Below are positions 14,679 through 21,227 of a DNA stretch of 29,979 nt, in pieces. The notes under the pieces are model-generated. The model worked only from the letters and a program-made list of their open reading frames with translations, ran no database searches and was not told where the DNA came from. A program made the translations under genes and the position numbers. Position 1 is the stretch's first letter. Each line of letters starts with the position of its first letter. Source of the stretch: JAAAPF01 sp964481035 (GTDB taxonomy: Bacteria; Pseudomonadota; Alphaproteobacteria; Geminicoccales; Geminicoccaceae); NCBI GenBank assembly GCA_964481035.1, contig CAYZSE010000020.1, forward strand, positions 1 through 29,979. Reading direction: 5' to 3'.

Positions 14679-16447
14679 GCGAGCTCGAGCCGGGGGCTGC
14701 CGGACGGCGTCATACGTCGGCACCGGGCGGTGCCGAACGCCGGGTCGGCTTGCTGTCGAGCCTCGGCCGGCATCTGCATTTTCTGTTGCCCGTCGCCGTG
14801 TTCAGCCTGGGCGCGAACCTGCTGATGCTCGGACTGCCGCTCTACTCCATGCAGATCTACGACCGCGTGCTGCCGACGCGAAGCATCGCCACGCTCGTGG
14901 TGCTGTCGGTGCTCCTGCTCGCGATGATCGTCGCCGTCGTGCTGCTCGACCTCGTCCGCAATCGCATGATGGCGCAGCTGGCGGCCAAGGTGTCGACCGA
15001 CTTGTCCGCGGCGGCCCTCAAGGGTGGCTTGGGCGACGCCGCCGCGCGGGCACCACGGCGGCCCGACGCGGACCTCGACGTCGTGCGCCGCACCTTGGCC
15101 AGCCCTTTGGCGCTGGCCTTGTTCGATGGGCCTTGGGCGCTGATCGCCATCGCCGTCATCTTCGCCATCCATCCCTATCTCGGCGCCATCGCCGGTATCG
15201 GCGCCGCCGTGCTCGTCGGCACGTGCTTCGCGACGTCGGTCTGGACGCGCCGCGCGCAGGAGCGGCTGCGGCACGTCGACGGTCGGATCGGCGCGACGCT
15301 GGCCGAGTTCGGCGGCGAGAACGGCGCGCTGCGCGCGATGGGCGGCATCGACGAGGTCGTGGCGCGTCTGCTGGCCCAACGCGGTGAGCGGCTGGATCGA
15401 GATCTGCGCGCCGGCTACGCGATGGCCTGCGCGCGCTCCGTCACTCGAGGCTTGAAGTCCTCGTTGCTCTTGTTGTCGCTCGGCGCGGCGGCGTGGCTCA
15501 CCGTGCAGCAGACGGTGGCGCCGGGCGCCATCATCGCCGTCTCCTTGCTTCTCGCCCGCGCGCTGGCGCCGCTCGAGCGCCTGGCCACCGGGTGGTTCCA
15601 CCTCGCCGATGCCGCCCGGGCGTGGCAAAGGCTCGAGGTCCGAGCGCAGGACACCGAGGCGCGCCCGCGCACCCGCTTGCCGGCGATCGAGGGTCGCCTG
15701 TGCGCGCGCGAGGTGTCGCTGCGCTATCCGGTCGGCGGTGCCGTCGTCATCCGCGGGCTGAGCTTCGAGGTCGGCCAGGGCGAGAGCGTCGCCATCGTCG
15801 GTCCGGTCGGCGCCGGCAAGAGCACGTTGTGTCGCCTGCTGGCGGGTGTGGAACATCCGACGACGGGGGAGATCCGTCTGGACGGCGCGTCGCTGCGGGA
15901 CTGGCCGAGCGAGCAGTGGGGGCATTCGATCGGCTTCGTGCCCCAGGAGTTCCAGCTGTTCGACGGCACGGTCGCCGAGAACATCGCGCGCTTCTCGGCG
16001 GTCGACGACGAGGCCGTGGTCGCCGCCGCGCGCCTCGCCGGCACCCATGAGCAGATCCTGCGGATGCCGCAAGCCTACGACACGCCGCTCGGCGATCCAC
16101 GGCTTCGCTTGTCGAGCGGCGAGCGGCAGATGATCGGCCTCGCGCGAGCCTTCTATCGCCGGCCCCGCTACATCGTTCTCGACGAGCCCACCTTCCACCT
16201 CGACGACGCCGGCGAGCAGCAATTGGCCTCGGCCCTGCACGAGCTCAAGGCGGCCGGCTCGACGATCGTCCTGGCGTCGCGCTCCGCCTCGCTCTTGCAC
16301 CTCGCGGATCATCTGCTGGTGCTGCAACGCGGCCGGCCGGCGACATTCCGCGCCGATGCCTCGATCGGCGACTTGCTGAAGCCCCGCCTCGCCGTCGCAG
16401 GCGAGGGCGCGCAACGGCGCACTCGAGCGCGGGGAGCCGCCTCATGA
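14675..16447 (+). CDS. Type I secretion ABC transporter/ATPase (PrtD-like) with altered H-loop
   Basis: This 590-aa half-transporter has a membrane domain (about 35-330; first helices LLPVAVFSLGANLLMLGLPL and IATLVVLSVLLLAMIVAVVL) and an ATPase domain (about 340-570). LYSMQIYDRVLPTRS after the first helix is typical of the PrtD/LapB secretion exporters. Walker A is GPVGAGKST (376-384), Q-loop Q424, signature LSSGERQ (479-485) instead of LSGGQRQ, Walker B YIVLDE (499-504). The position of the switch histidine (family pattern IAHRPS) reads LASRSAS, giving Ser536. No N-terminal C39 peptidase or C39-like domain is present. The start GTG 14675 overlaps the acidic gene and the stop overlaps the HlyD-type gene. 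Confidence 0.9.
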   Translation: MSELEPGAAGRRHTSAPGGAERRVGLLSSLGRHLHFLLPVAVFSLGANLLMLGLPLYSMQIYDRVLPTRSIATLVVLSVLLLAMIVAVVLLDLVRNRMMAQLAAKVSTDLSAAALKGGLGDAAARAPRRPDADLDVVRRTLASPLALALFDGPWALIAIAVIFAIHPYLGAIAGIGAAVLVGTCFATSVWTRRAQERLRHVDGRIGATLAEFGGENGALRAMGGIDEVVARLLAQRGERLDRDLRAGYAMACARSVTRGLKSSLLLLSLGAAAWLTVQQTVAPGAIIAVSLLLARALAPLERLATGWFHLADAARAWQRLEVRAQDTEARPRTRLPAIEGRLCAREVSLRYPVGGAVVIRGLSFEVGQGESVAIVGPVGAGKSTLCRLLAGVEHPTTGEIRLDGASLRDWPSEQWGHSIGFVPQEFQLFDGTVAENIARFSAVDDEAVVAAARLAGTHEQILRMPQAYDTPLGDPRLRLSSGERQMIGLARAFYRRPRYIVLDEPTFHLDDAGEQQLASALHELKAAGSTIVLASRSASLLHLADHLLVLQRGRPATFRADASIGDLLKPRLAVAGEGAQRRTRARGAAS

Positions 16448-17760
16448 GCCGCCGCGATGCGCCGCGCGGCCTGGACGAGAAGCTGGCGGCGCGCATCAAG
16501 CCCGGCGGGCACGTCCTCGCGGGCGGCCTCGTGCTCGTCGCCAGCCTCGGCGGCCTGATGGCCTGGTCGATCGCGGCGCCGCTGAGCTCCGCCGTCGTCG
16601 CGCCGGGAACCGTGGTCGTCGACAGCAACCGCAAGATCATCCAGCATCCCGAAGGCGGCGTGATCGAAGCGATCCACGTCCGTGACGGCGACGTGGTCCG
16701 CGCCGGGCAGACCCTGGTCACGCTGCAGAACGAGCAGCTGCTCGCCGCGGACATCCGCAGCGCGCAGCTGTTGCTCATGGCCGAGGCCAAGGAGGCGCGG
16801 CTGCAGGCGGAGCGGAGCCGGGCGGACCGGATCATCTTTCCGCCCTCGGTCCTCGATGCGCCGCTCGAGGACGCGTCGCGGATCGTCGCCGATCAGGAGA
16901 GCATCTTCCGCGCGCGGCGGGCGGCACTGGAGAGCCGCGCGACGGCGCTGGAGAGCAAGATGGCGCAGGCGCGGGACGCTACGAACGGCCTCGAGCGACA
17001 GCTGTTTCAGCAGCAAGAGCGCGTCCGCTTGACGCAAAGCGAGATCGACGACACCCGCCTGCTCGCGGACAAGGGTTTCGCGCCGCGGCGGCGCCTGCTC
17101 GAGCTCGAGCGTGCCCGCGCGCAGCTCGAGGTGCGCATCGCCGAGCTCGACGTGGCGCTCAAGGATGCACGACGCGCGGCCGATTATCACGAGATCGAGA
17201 TCGAGCAGATGCGCGCGGCCTACCAGGAGACCGTCGAGAGCGAGCTGCAGGCGGTTCAAAAGGAGATCTACTCGCTGCGCGAGAACCGTCGCGGCGTCGT
17301 GCATCGGCTGGCAGACCTCGAGCTGCGCGCGCCGACGCCCGGCACCGTGGTGAACATGGCCGTGCACACGGTCGGCGGTGTCGTCGGTCCCGGTTCGGTG
17401 CTGATGGAAATCGTTCCTCTCGACGACCCGCTCGTCGTCGACGTCCGCATCAGCCCCAACGACATCGATCATGTCGCCCCCGGCATGGTAGCGGACGTCT
17501 ACCTGCCCGGCGCGGCGCGGCGCAAGGCGCCGCCGGTGCGCGGCGAGATCTTGAACGTCTCCGCCGACCTCGTCGTCGACGGCGAGCGCCGGGCACCGCA
17601 CTACTTGGCTCGGGTGCGCCTGCCGTCGCCCGGGCGGGGCGGGATCCGGTTCCGCCCGGGCCTGCCGGTCGACGTCATCGTCGTCCGCGGCGAACGCACG
17701 CTGATGAGCTATATGCTGGAACCCCTCAGCCGCGGGCTCACCTATGCGTTCAAGGATTGA
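16444..17760 (+). CDS. HlyD-family type I secretion periplasmic adaptor
   Basis: This 438-aa membrane fusion protein links the inner-membrane exporter to an outer-membrane channel. It has a short cytoplasmic N-terminus, one membrane helix (about 24-45), a lipoyl/beta-barrel half (GGVIEAIHVRDGDVVRAGQT), a long alpha-helical hairpin (about 100-285, charged heptad-like sequence), and the second half ending FRPGLPVDVIVVRGERTLMS. The final segment LEPLSRGLTYAFKD is typical of the PrtE/LapC group. ATG 16444 overlaps the ABC gene stop (ATGA). No TolC-like outer-membrane gene is in the window, so it must be supplied from elsewhere. Confidence 0.92.
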   Translation: MSRRDAPRGLDEKLAARIKPGGHVLAGGLVLVASLGGLMAWSIAAPLSSAVVAPGTVVVDSNRKIIQHPEGGVIEAIHVRDGDVVRAGQTLVTLQNEQLLAADIRSAQLLLMAEAKEARLQAERSRADRIIFPPSVLDAPLEDASRIVADQESIFRARRAALESRATALESKMAQARDATNGLERQLFQQQERVRLTQSEIDDTRLLADKGFAPRRRLLELERARAQLEVRIAELDVALKDARRAADYHEIEIEQMRAAYQETVESELQAVQKEIYSLRENRRGVVHRLADLELRAPTPGTVVNMAVHTVGGVVGPGSVLMEIVPLDDPLVVDVRISPNDIDHVAPGMVADVYLPGAARRKAPPVRGEILNVSADLVVDGERRAPHYLARVRLPSPGRGGIRFRPGLPVDVIVVRGERTLMSYMLEPLSRGLTYAFKD

Positions 17761-17778
17761 AGATCCGGCATCAGCGCG

Positions 17779-17798
17779 GCCGACGGGTCTTCGTCGGC
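17779..17798 (+). terminator. Hairpin after the secretion operon, possible terminator
   Basis: GCCGACG and CGTCGGC form a 7-bp stem with a 6-base loop, 18 bases past the adaptor stop. There is no T-run, so termination would be weak or factor-assisted. Confidence 0.3.
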
Positions 17799-17882
17799 GC
17801 GCCCACCGAAAAGGGCTTGCCTATCGGCGCGTCATGGCTAGTACTGCCTGCACTGCTATCCCTATCCCCATGAGGTTTTGTT

Positions 17883-18020
17883 ATGTTCTATCCTCAGCAA
17901 CCGGCGTCTTCGTGTCTTCTTAGCATCGCCGCCGCCGGGGGTGCGCCTTACGGCGTGCCGGATCTCCTCGGTTTCGCCCCGCGCCAAGGCGCCATGGCCC
18001 GCGCATCGCTCGCCGCCTGA
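17883..18020 (+). CDS. 45-aa ORF with Gly-Gly motif, candidate small exported peptide
   Basis: The ORF begins MFYPQQPASSCLLSIAAAGG and continues APYGVPDLLGFAPRQG to end ARASLAA. A TGAGG ribosome-binding site (17871-17875) lies 7 bases before the ATG. A hydrophobic run (CLLSIAAA) precedes a Gly-Gly pair at 19-20, an arrangement like double-glycine leaders, but the neighbouring exporter lacks the C39 peptidase that normally cleaves them. The second half is rich in Gly, Pro and Ala. No homologue is recognised. It follows the type I genes by 122 bases and precedes the cold-shock-like gene. Coding status is uncertain. Confidence 0.42.
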   Translation: MFYPQQPASSCLLSIAAAGGAPYGVPDLLGFAPRQGAMARASLAA

Positions 18021-18064
18021 ATGGAGCGGCCGGAGCGGCTTGGCGAGCCTTCGAGGAGTGCAAA

Positions 18065-18514
18065 ATGACCACGAGCCGCACGTTCGTCGCGACGATCACC
18101 ATTACGAGTTGGCCGCAGAGCGGCGCCGGCTTCGGCTTCGCCGAGATCGTCGACGGCCGCCACGACGGGGAGCAGGTCAGCATCAAGGCCCCCGTCGTCG
18201 AGCGCCTGGCGCTCGAACGCGGCTGGGCCGCCACGAGCCTGGGGCGCACCTGCCAAGCTCGTCTCGGCCCCAACCAGGGAAAGCGCCAGGATGCGCCGCC
18301 TTGGCAATTGCTGGACGTTGCCGAGCCGGCCTACGCGCCGGCGGCAGACAGGCCCGTTCCCTTCGGCCTCGCCTACGAGCCGCCGGCATACGGCGCGCCC
18401 GAACCGTCGGCGCCGTCCTTGGCGGAACGGATCGCGCGGCTGGAGGAGGACGTCCGAGAGCTGCAGGACGCGGTCTTCGAGGACGAAGAGAACCGCGCGC
18501 CGGGCGAACGTTGA
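18065..18514 (+). CDS. Small protein with divergent cold-shock-like OB domain and C-terminal coiled coil
   Basis: This 149-aa protein starts at ATG 18065, 6 bases after GAGGAG. Residues 8-85 have the outline of a cold-shock domain: GAGFGFAEIVDG in the place of the RNP1 strand (KGFGFI), GEQVSIKAPVVERLAL in the place of RNP2 and the following turn, and a final strand PWQLLDVA. Several RNA-stacking aromatics of true cold-shock proteins are missing. A Pro/Ala-rich linker leads to a predicted coiled coil (SLAERIARLEEDVRELQDAV). A nucleic-acid-binding role is plausible but unproven. Confidence 0.62.
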   Translation: MTTSRTFVATITITSWPQSGAGFGFAEIVDGRHDGEQVSIKAPVVERLALERGWAATSLGRTCQARLGPNQGKRQDAPPWQLLDVAEPAYAPAADRPVPFGLAYEPPAYGAPEPSAPSLAERIARLEEDVRELQDAVFEDEENRAPGER

Positions 18515-18532
18515 TGGCTCGCACGCCGCCCC

Positions 18533-18560
18533 GACCCCGCTGCGCCCGACGGCCGGGGTC
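18533..18560 (+). terminator. Hairpin after the cold-shock-like gene
   Basis: GACCCCG (18533-18539) pairs with CGGGGTC (18554-18560) around a 14-base loop, 18 bases past the stop. It lacks a T-run. It may protect the end of the message or act in rho-dependent termination. Confidence 0.3.
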
Positions 18561-18592
18561 CTGACCGCCACGTCGACGAGGGAGGTCGATCC

Positions 18593-18622
18593 ATGCGCAC
18601 GAGTATCAGGCCCGCGGGCTGA
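18593..18622 (+). CDS. Nine-residue ORF with strong ribosome-binding site, leader-peptide-like
   Basis: The ORF reads MRTSIRPAG then TGA. GGGAGG at 18580-18585 stands 7 bases upstream. The stop is immediately followed by two hairpins ahead of the 64-aa gene. The layout resembles a translated leader, but no run of a single amino acid that would suggest classical attenuation is seen. It could be chance in GC-rich DNA. Confidence 0.25.
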   Translation: MRTSIRPAG

Positions 18623-18641
18623 GGCGGGGCGCATCCCCGCC
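18623..18641 (+). other. Leader hairpin 1
   Basis: GGCGGGG and CCCCGCC form a perfect 7-bp stem around the loop CGCAT. It begins at the base after the TGA of the nine-residue ORF, so a ribosome finishing that ORF would cover its 5' arm. Confidence 0.5.
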
Positions 18642-18664
18642 CGGTCCGTCGGGCCAGCACCCGC

Positions 18665-18694
18665 CGCCGGGGCCGCCGGCTCGCGGCCCCGGCG
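18665..18694 (+). other. Leader hairpin 2, 12-bp stem
   Basis: CGCCGGGGCCGC (18665-18676) is fully complementary to GCGGCCCCGGCG (18683-18694), with loop CGGCTC. It is the strongest hairpin between the two small genes and lies 47 bases before the ATG at 18742. TATCCCTATCCC follows directly; no T-run is present. Confidence 0.6.
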
Positions 18695-18741
18695 TATCCC
18701 TATCCCGAACTCGCAACACCATCACCAACGGAAGCCCGACC

Positions 18742-18936
18742 ATGTCGAACACGAGCGCGTCCGCCATCCGCACCATCGACGTCGCCATGCTGGCCGCCGG
18801 CGAGGTGCACATCTTGCGCATCGAGGACAAGGGCGGCGTCGCCGACCTCTGCGCCCTCCTCCAGCATCTCCGCGAGCGCGGCTTGACCGTGACGCTCGAG
18901 GGCGGCCGCGAACCCCCGCCGGCCGGCGTCAACTAG
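18742..18936 (+). CDS. 64-aa hypothetical protein
   Basis: The ORF starts at ATG 18742, with GGAAG about 8 bases upstream. The core EVHILRIEDKGGVADLCALL then QHLRERGLTVTLEGG suggests a small beta-alpha-beta unit, with flexible Ser/Ala-rich and Pro-rich ends. I recognise no family. It is preceded by a nine-codon ORF and two strong hairpins and followed by a long hairpin, so it probably forms its own short transcription unit. Its link to the secretion genes is only proximity. Confidence 0.5.
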   Translation: MSNTSASAIRTIDVAMLAAGEVHILRIEDKGGVADLCALLQHLRERGLTVTLEGGREPPPAGVN

Positions 18937-18948
18937 ACCGTCCGCGGA

Positions 18949-18979
18949 GCGGCCCTCGGCGGCAGCCGTCGAGGGCCGC
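18949..18979. terminator. Bidirectional hairpin between convergent genes
   Basis: GCGGCCCTCG (18949-18958) and CGAGGGCCGC (18970-18979) form a perfect 10-bp stem with an 11-base loop. It sits between the stop of the 64-aa gene (forward) and that of the DsbA-like gene (reverse), where a shared terminator would be expected, although no T-run is present on either side. Confidence 0.5.
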
Positions 18980-19032
18980 CGACCGGCGCGGGCGCGGCTC
19001 GCGCGACGTGCGGGCCGGCGCCGGGTGCGGCA

Positions 19033-19758
19033 TCACTCGATGGTTCGCGCCTCGGCGATCGCCGCCTCCAGGTGCTCGAGCGGCACGGCACCCGGCAGGA
19101 ACGTCTCGCCGACGACGAAGGCCGGTGTACCTTCGACGCCGATCGCCTGTGCGATCGCGTAGTTCTCCTCGATGCGCTCGCGAACGGCCGGACTCTGCAT
19201 GTCCTCGAGGAGCCGGTCCGTGGCGAGGCCGTGCGCCGCCGCGAGCGCCTCGATCGCCGGCGCCGACAAGTCGTCGGCCGCCATCAACGCCTTGTGGAAG
19301 CCCCAATAGGCGTCCGGTGCCTGCGACCACGCAGCGAGGCTCGCCTGGGCGGCCCGAAGGCTGTCGGGGCCCAGCACCGGAAACTCGACATACACGAAGC
19401 GCACGTCGTCGTGCGCCCCTTTCAACGTGTCGAGCGCCGGCACCATGCGCCGGCAATAGCCGCAGCGATAATCGAAGAACTCGACAAGGGTCACCGCCGC
19501 GTCGGCCGGGCCCACGCTCGGGTGCTCGGCCGACAGAAGCGCCGGCCGCTGGGTCTCGATCGCCGCTTGGGCGGCGGCATCACGCGCCTGCTCCTCGCGC
19601 GCCTGGTAGGCGTGGATCGCTTCGATGACGATATCGGGCTCACGCTGCAACAACTCGCGGACGATCCGCTCGACGTCCTCGCGGGCAGGCTCCTGCGCGG
19701 CCAGGGGTGCCGCGGCCAACGCCGCCAGAACGCCCAGTGCGGTCAAGGCACGGTTCAC
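19033..19758 (-). CDS. DsbA-family periplasmic thiol:disulfide oxidoreductase
   Basis: This 241-aa protein starts at GTG 19758, with GGAG upstream on the reverse strand. It has a signal peptide (ALGVLAALAAAPLAAQ), an N-terminal helical segment (about 25-75, EDVERIVRELLQREPDIVIE) like the oligomerisation arm of ScsC/Com1-type proteins, and a thioredoxin-fold domain with insertion. The active site is FFDYRCGYCRR (C99, C102) and the cis-proline loop is GTPAFVV. It probably oxidises or isomerises disulfides in exported proteins. It lies 84 bases after the M48 peptidase gene on the same strand. Confidence 0.88.
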   Translation of the reverse strand: MNRALTALGVLAALAAAPLAAQEPAREDVERIVRELLQREPDIVIEAIHAYQAREEQARDAAAQAAIETQRPALLSAEHPSVGPADAAVTLVEFFDYRCGYCRRMVPALDTLKGAHDDVRFVYVEFPVLGPDSLRAAQASLAAWSQAPDAYWGFHKALMAADDLSAPAIEALAAAHGLATDRLLEDMQSPAVRERIEENYAIAQAIGVEGTPAFVVGETFLPGAVPLEHLEAAIAEARTIE

Positions 19759-19842
19759 GGCCTCACTCCTCGATGTCTCAGGATCCGAGCGCGGATAGCC
19801 TGAGCGGCACGCACCCGCCAGTCACGAATCCGTTCGCAGCCG

Positions 19843-21165
19843 CTATCGAACGTCGCGGGCGCGCTCGAGGCTGCGCTCGAGATCCTGCAATCGACGCCGC
19901 TCGGGGCCGACCTCGACGAGCTTCTCGGCGCGGCTCAAGAAGAGCCCCGCATCTTCGATCTCGCCCGTGAGCAACGCGGCTTCGGCGAGCGCGAGATTGC
20001 TCGCCCCCATGTCGCCGGAACGCCCGCGGGCAATGCCCAGTGTCCGCCAAGCGAACGCGTTGCGCGGCTCGGCGCGGACCACCGCTTCGAGCGCGCCGAC
20101 GGCATCTTCGGGACGGCCCGCCTCGAGGAGTGCCCGGCCGAGGCCGAGTTGGAGAAGCGCCGCCTGCGGCGCCAGTCGGACCGCCTCGCGATAGGGTTCG
20201 ACGGCCGCCTGCACCTGCCCGGTCTCGTAGAGGATCTGACCCTTCAGCTCATGAAAATAGGGGTTGGCCGGCTCCGCCTGGATGAGCGCGTCGACCTCGC
20301 GCAAGGCCCCGGCCACGTCGTTGAGCCGGAAGGTGGCGATGGCGTGGCCGTAGCGGCCGGCGATGTCCTCGCGATCGGCGAACTCGGCGAGCGCCCGGCT
20401 CGGCAGGTCGAGAAAGCCTTTGAGCTTGGCCACCATGCGCGTGTGCCGCTCCTGCGCCTCGGGCGCGAGGCCCGTGCTCGCCCCGCCTTGCGCGACGTGG
20501 CGTTCGACGAAGGCAAGGCGGTCGCGGCTGAAGGGGTGCGTGCGCAGATAAGCGGTCTCGCGCTGCCCGGTGAGGAGTTGCTGCCGGTCGAGGATGCGGA
20601 AGAACTCGGCGAGGCCGTCGGCGCCGATGCCGGTCCGGTCGAGGTAGGTGACCGCCGCCTGATCGGCGGACTGCTCCTCGCTACGGGAGAAGCTGGCGAT
20701 GCTGTAGCCACCAAGCGTGGCGCCGCCGGCGACGACCGCCGCACCGAGCTCGCCCGAGCCGGAAGCGACCGCCGCGGCGGCGCCGAGCGCGCTCGCCAGC
20801 AGCTGACCGATGCGGGCGTTGCGCACGGCGTCCCGGCGGCGGACGAGGTGGCCCCCGGCGATGTGCCCGGCCTCGTGGGCGATGACCCCGGCGAGCTGCT
20901 CGGGCGTATCTGCACGGGCCAGGAGCCCGGTGAACAGAAAGAGGTTCTGGCCGCCCGCGACAAAGGCGTTGAGGTCGTCATTGGCGACGAGAAAGACGTC
21001 GACGCTGCCGGGATTCACCCCGGCCGCGCGGAAGATCGGCGCAGCCAGCTCACCGACCGTCGTCTCGATCTCGGCATCGCGGATCAGCCCGAGCTGGGCA
21101 TGCACCGGCCATGCCGTGACCACCGCGATGACGGTCGCGGCGAGAAACCGCAAGCTCGACCGCAC
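19843..21165 (-). CDS. BepA-like periplasmic M48 metalloprotease with TPR repeats
   Basis: This 440-aa protein starts at GTG 21165, with GGGAG about 8 bases upstream. A signal peptide (FLAATVIAVVTAWPVHA) precedes the M48 peptidase domain: VIAHEAGHIAGGH holds the zinc ligands H97 and H101 and catalytic E98, and SEEQSADQAA supplies the third ligand (E164). The C-terminal third consists of TPR units (for example AGALREVDALIQAEPANPYF and GQVQAAVEPYREAVRLAPQA). E. coli BepA has this layout and helps assemble or degrade the LptD outer-membrane protein, a process linked to disulfide formation, which suits the adjacent DsbA-like gene. Confidence 0.9.
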   Translation of the reverse strand: MRSSLRFLAATVIAVVTAWPVHAQLGLIRDAEIETTVGELAAPIFRAAGVNPGSVDVFLVANDDLNAFVAGGQNLFLFTGLLARADTPEQLAGVIAHEAGHIAGGHLVRRRDAVRNARIGQLLASALGAAAAVASGSGELGAAVVAGGATLGGYSIASFSRSEEQSADQAAVTYLDRTGIGADGLAEFFRILDRQQLLTGQRETAYLRTHPFSRDRLAFVERHVAQGGASTGLAPEAQERHTRMVAKLKGFLDLPSRALAEFADREDIAGRYGHAIATFRLNDVAGALREVDALIQAEPANPYFHELKGQILYETGQVQAAVEPYREAVRLAPQAALLQLGLGRALLEAGRPEDAVGALEAVVRAEPRNAFAWRTLGIARGRSGDMGASNLALAEAALLTGEIEDAGLFLSRAEKLVEVGPERRRLQDLERSLERARDVR

Positions 21166-21227
21166 GACACTCGCTCCCTATCGTTGCACTCGGTAGATCG
21201 TGGTTCTTCGAGGAGCTTGCAACCGCC

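Noticed and set aside
14612..16414. 600-codon reverse frame opposite the exporter gene
   Set aside because: Composition is Arg/Asp/Gln/Gly-rich without any motif, and the forward strand carries a complete ABC exporter.
14675..16447. Exporter as a bacteriocin-processing (C39 peptidase) transporter
   Set aside because: The N-terminus is only about 35 residues before the first membrane helix and lacks the catalytic Cys/His block.
17878..18564. 228-codon forward frame across the spacer and the cold-shock-like gene
   Set aside because: It is out of frame with the 149-aa ORF, which has the better ribosome-binding site and a coherent domain; its composition is shadow-like.
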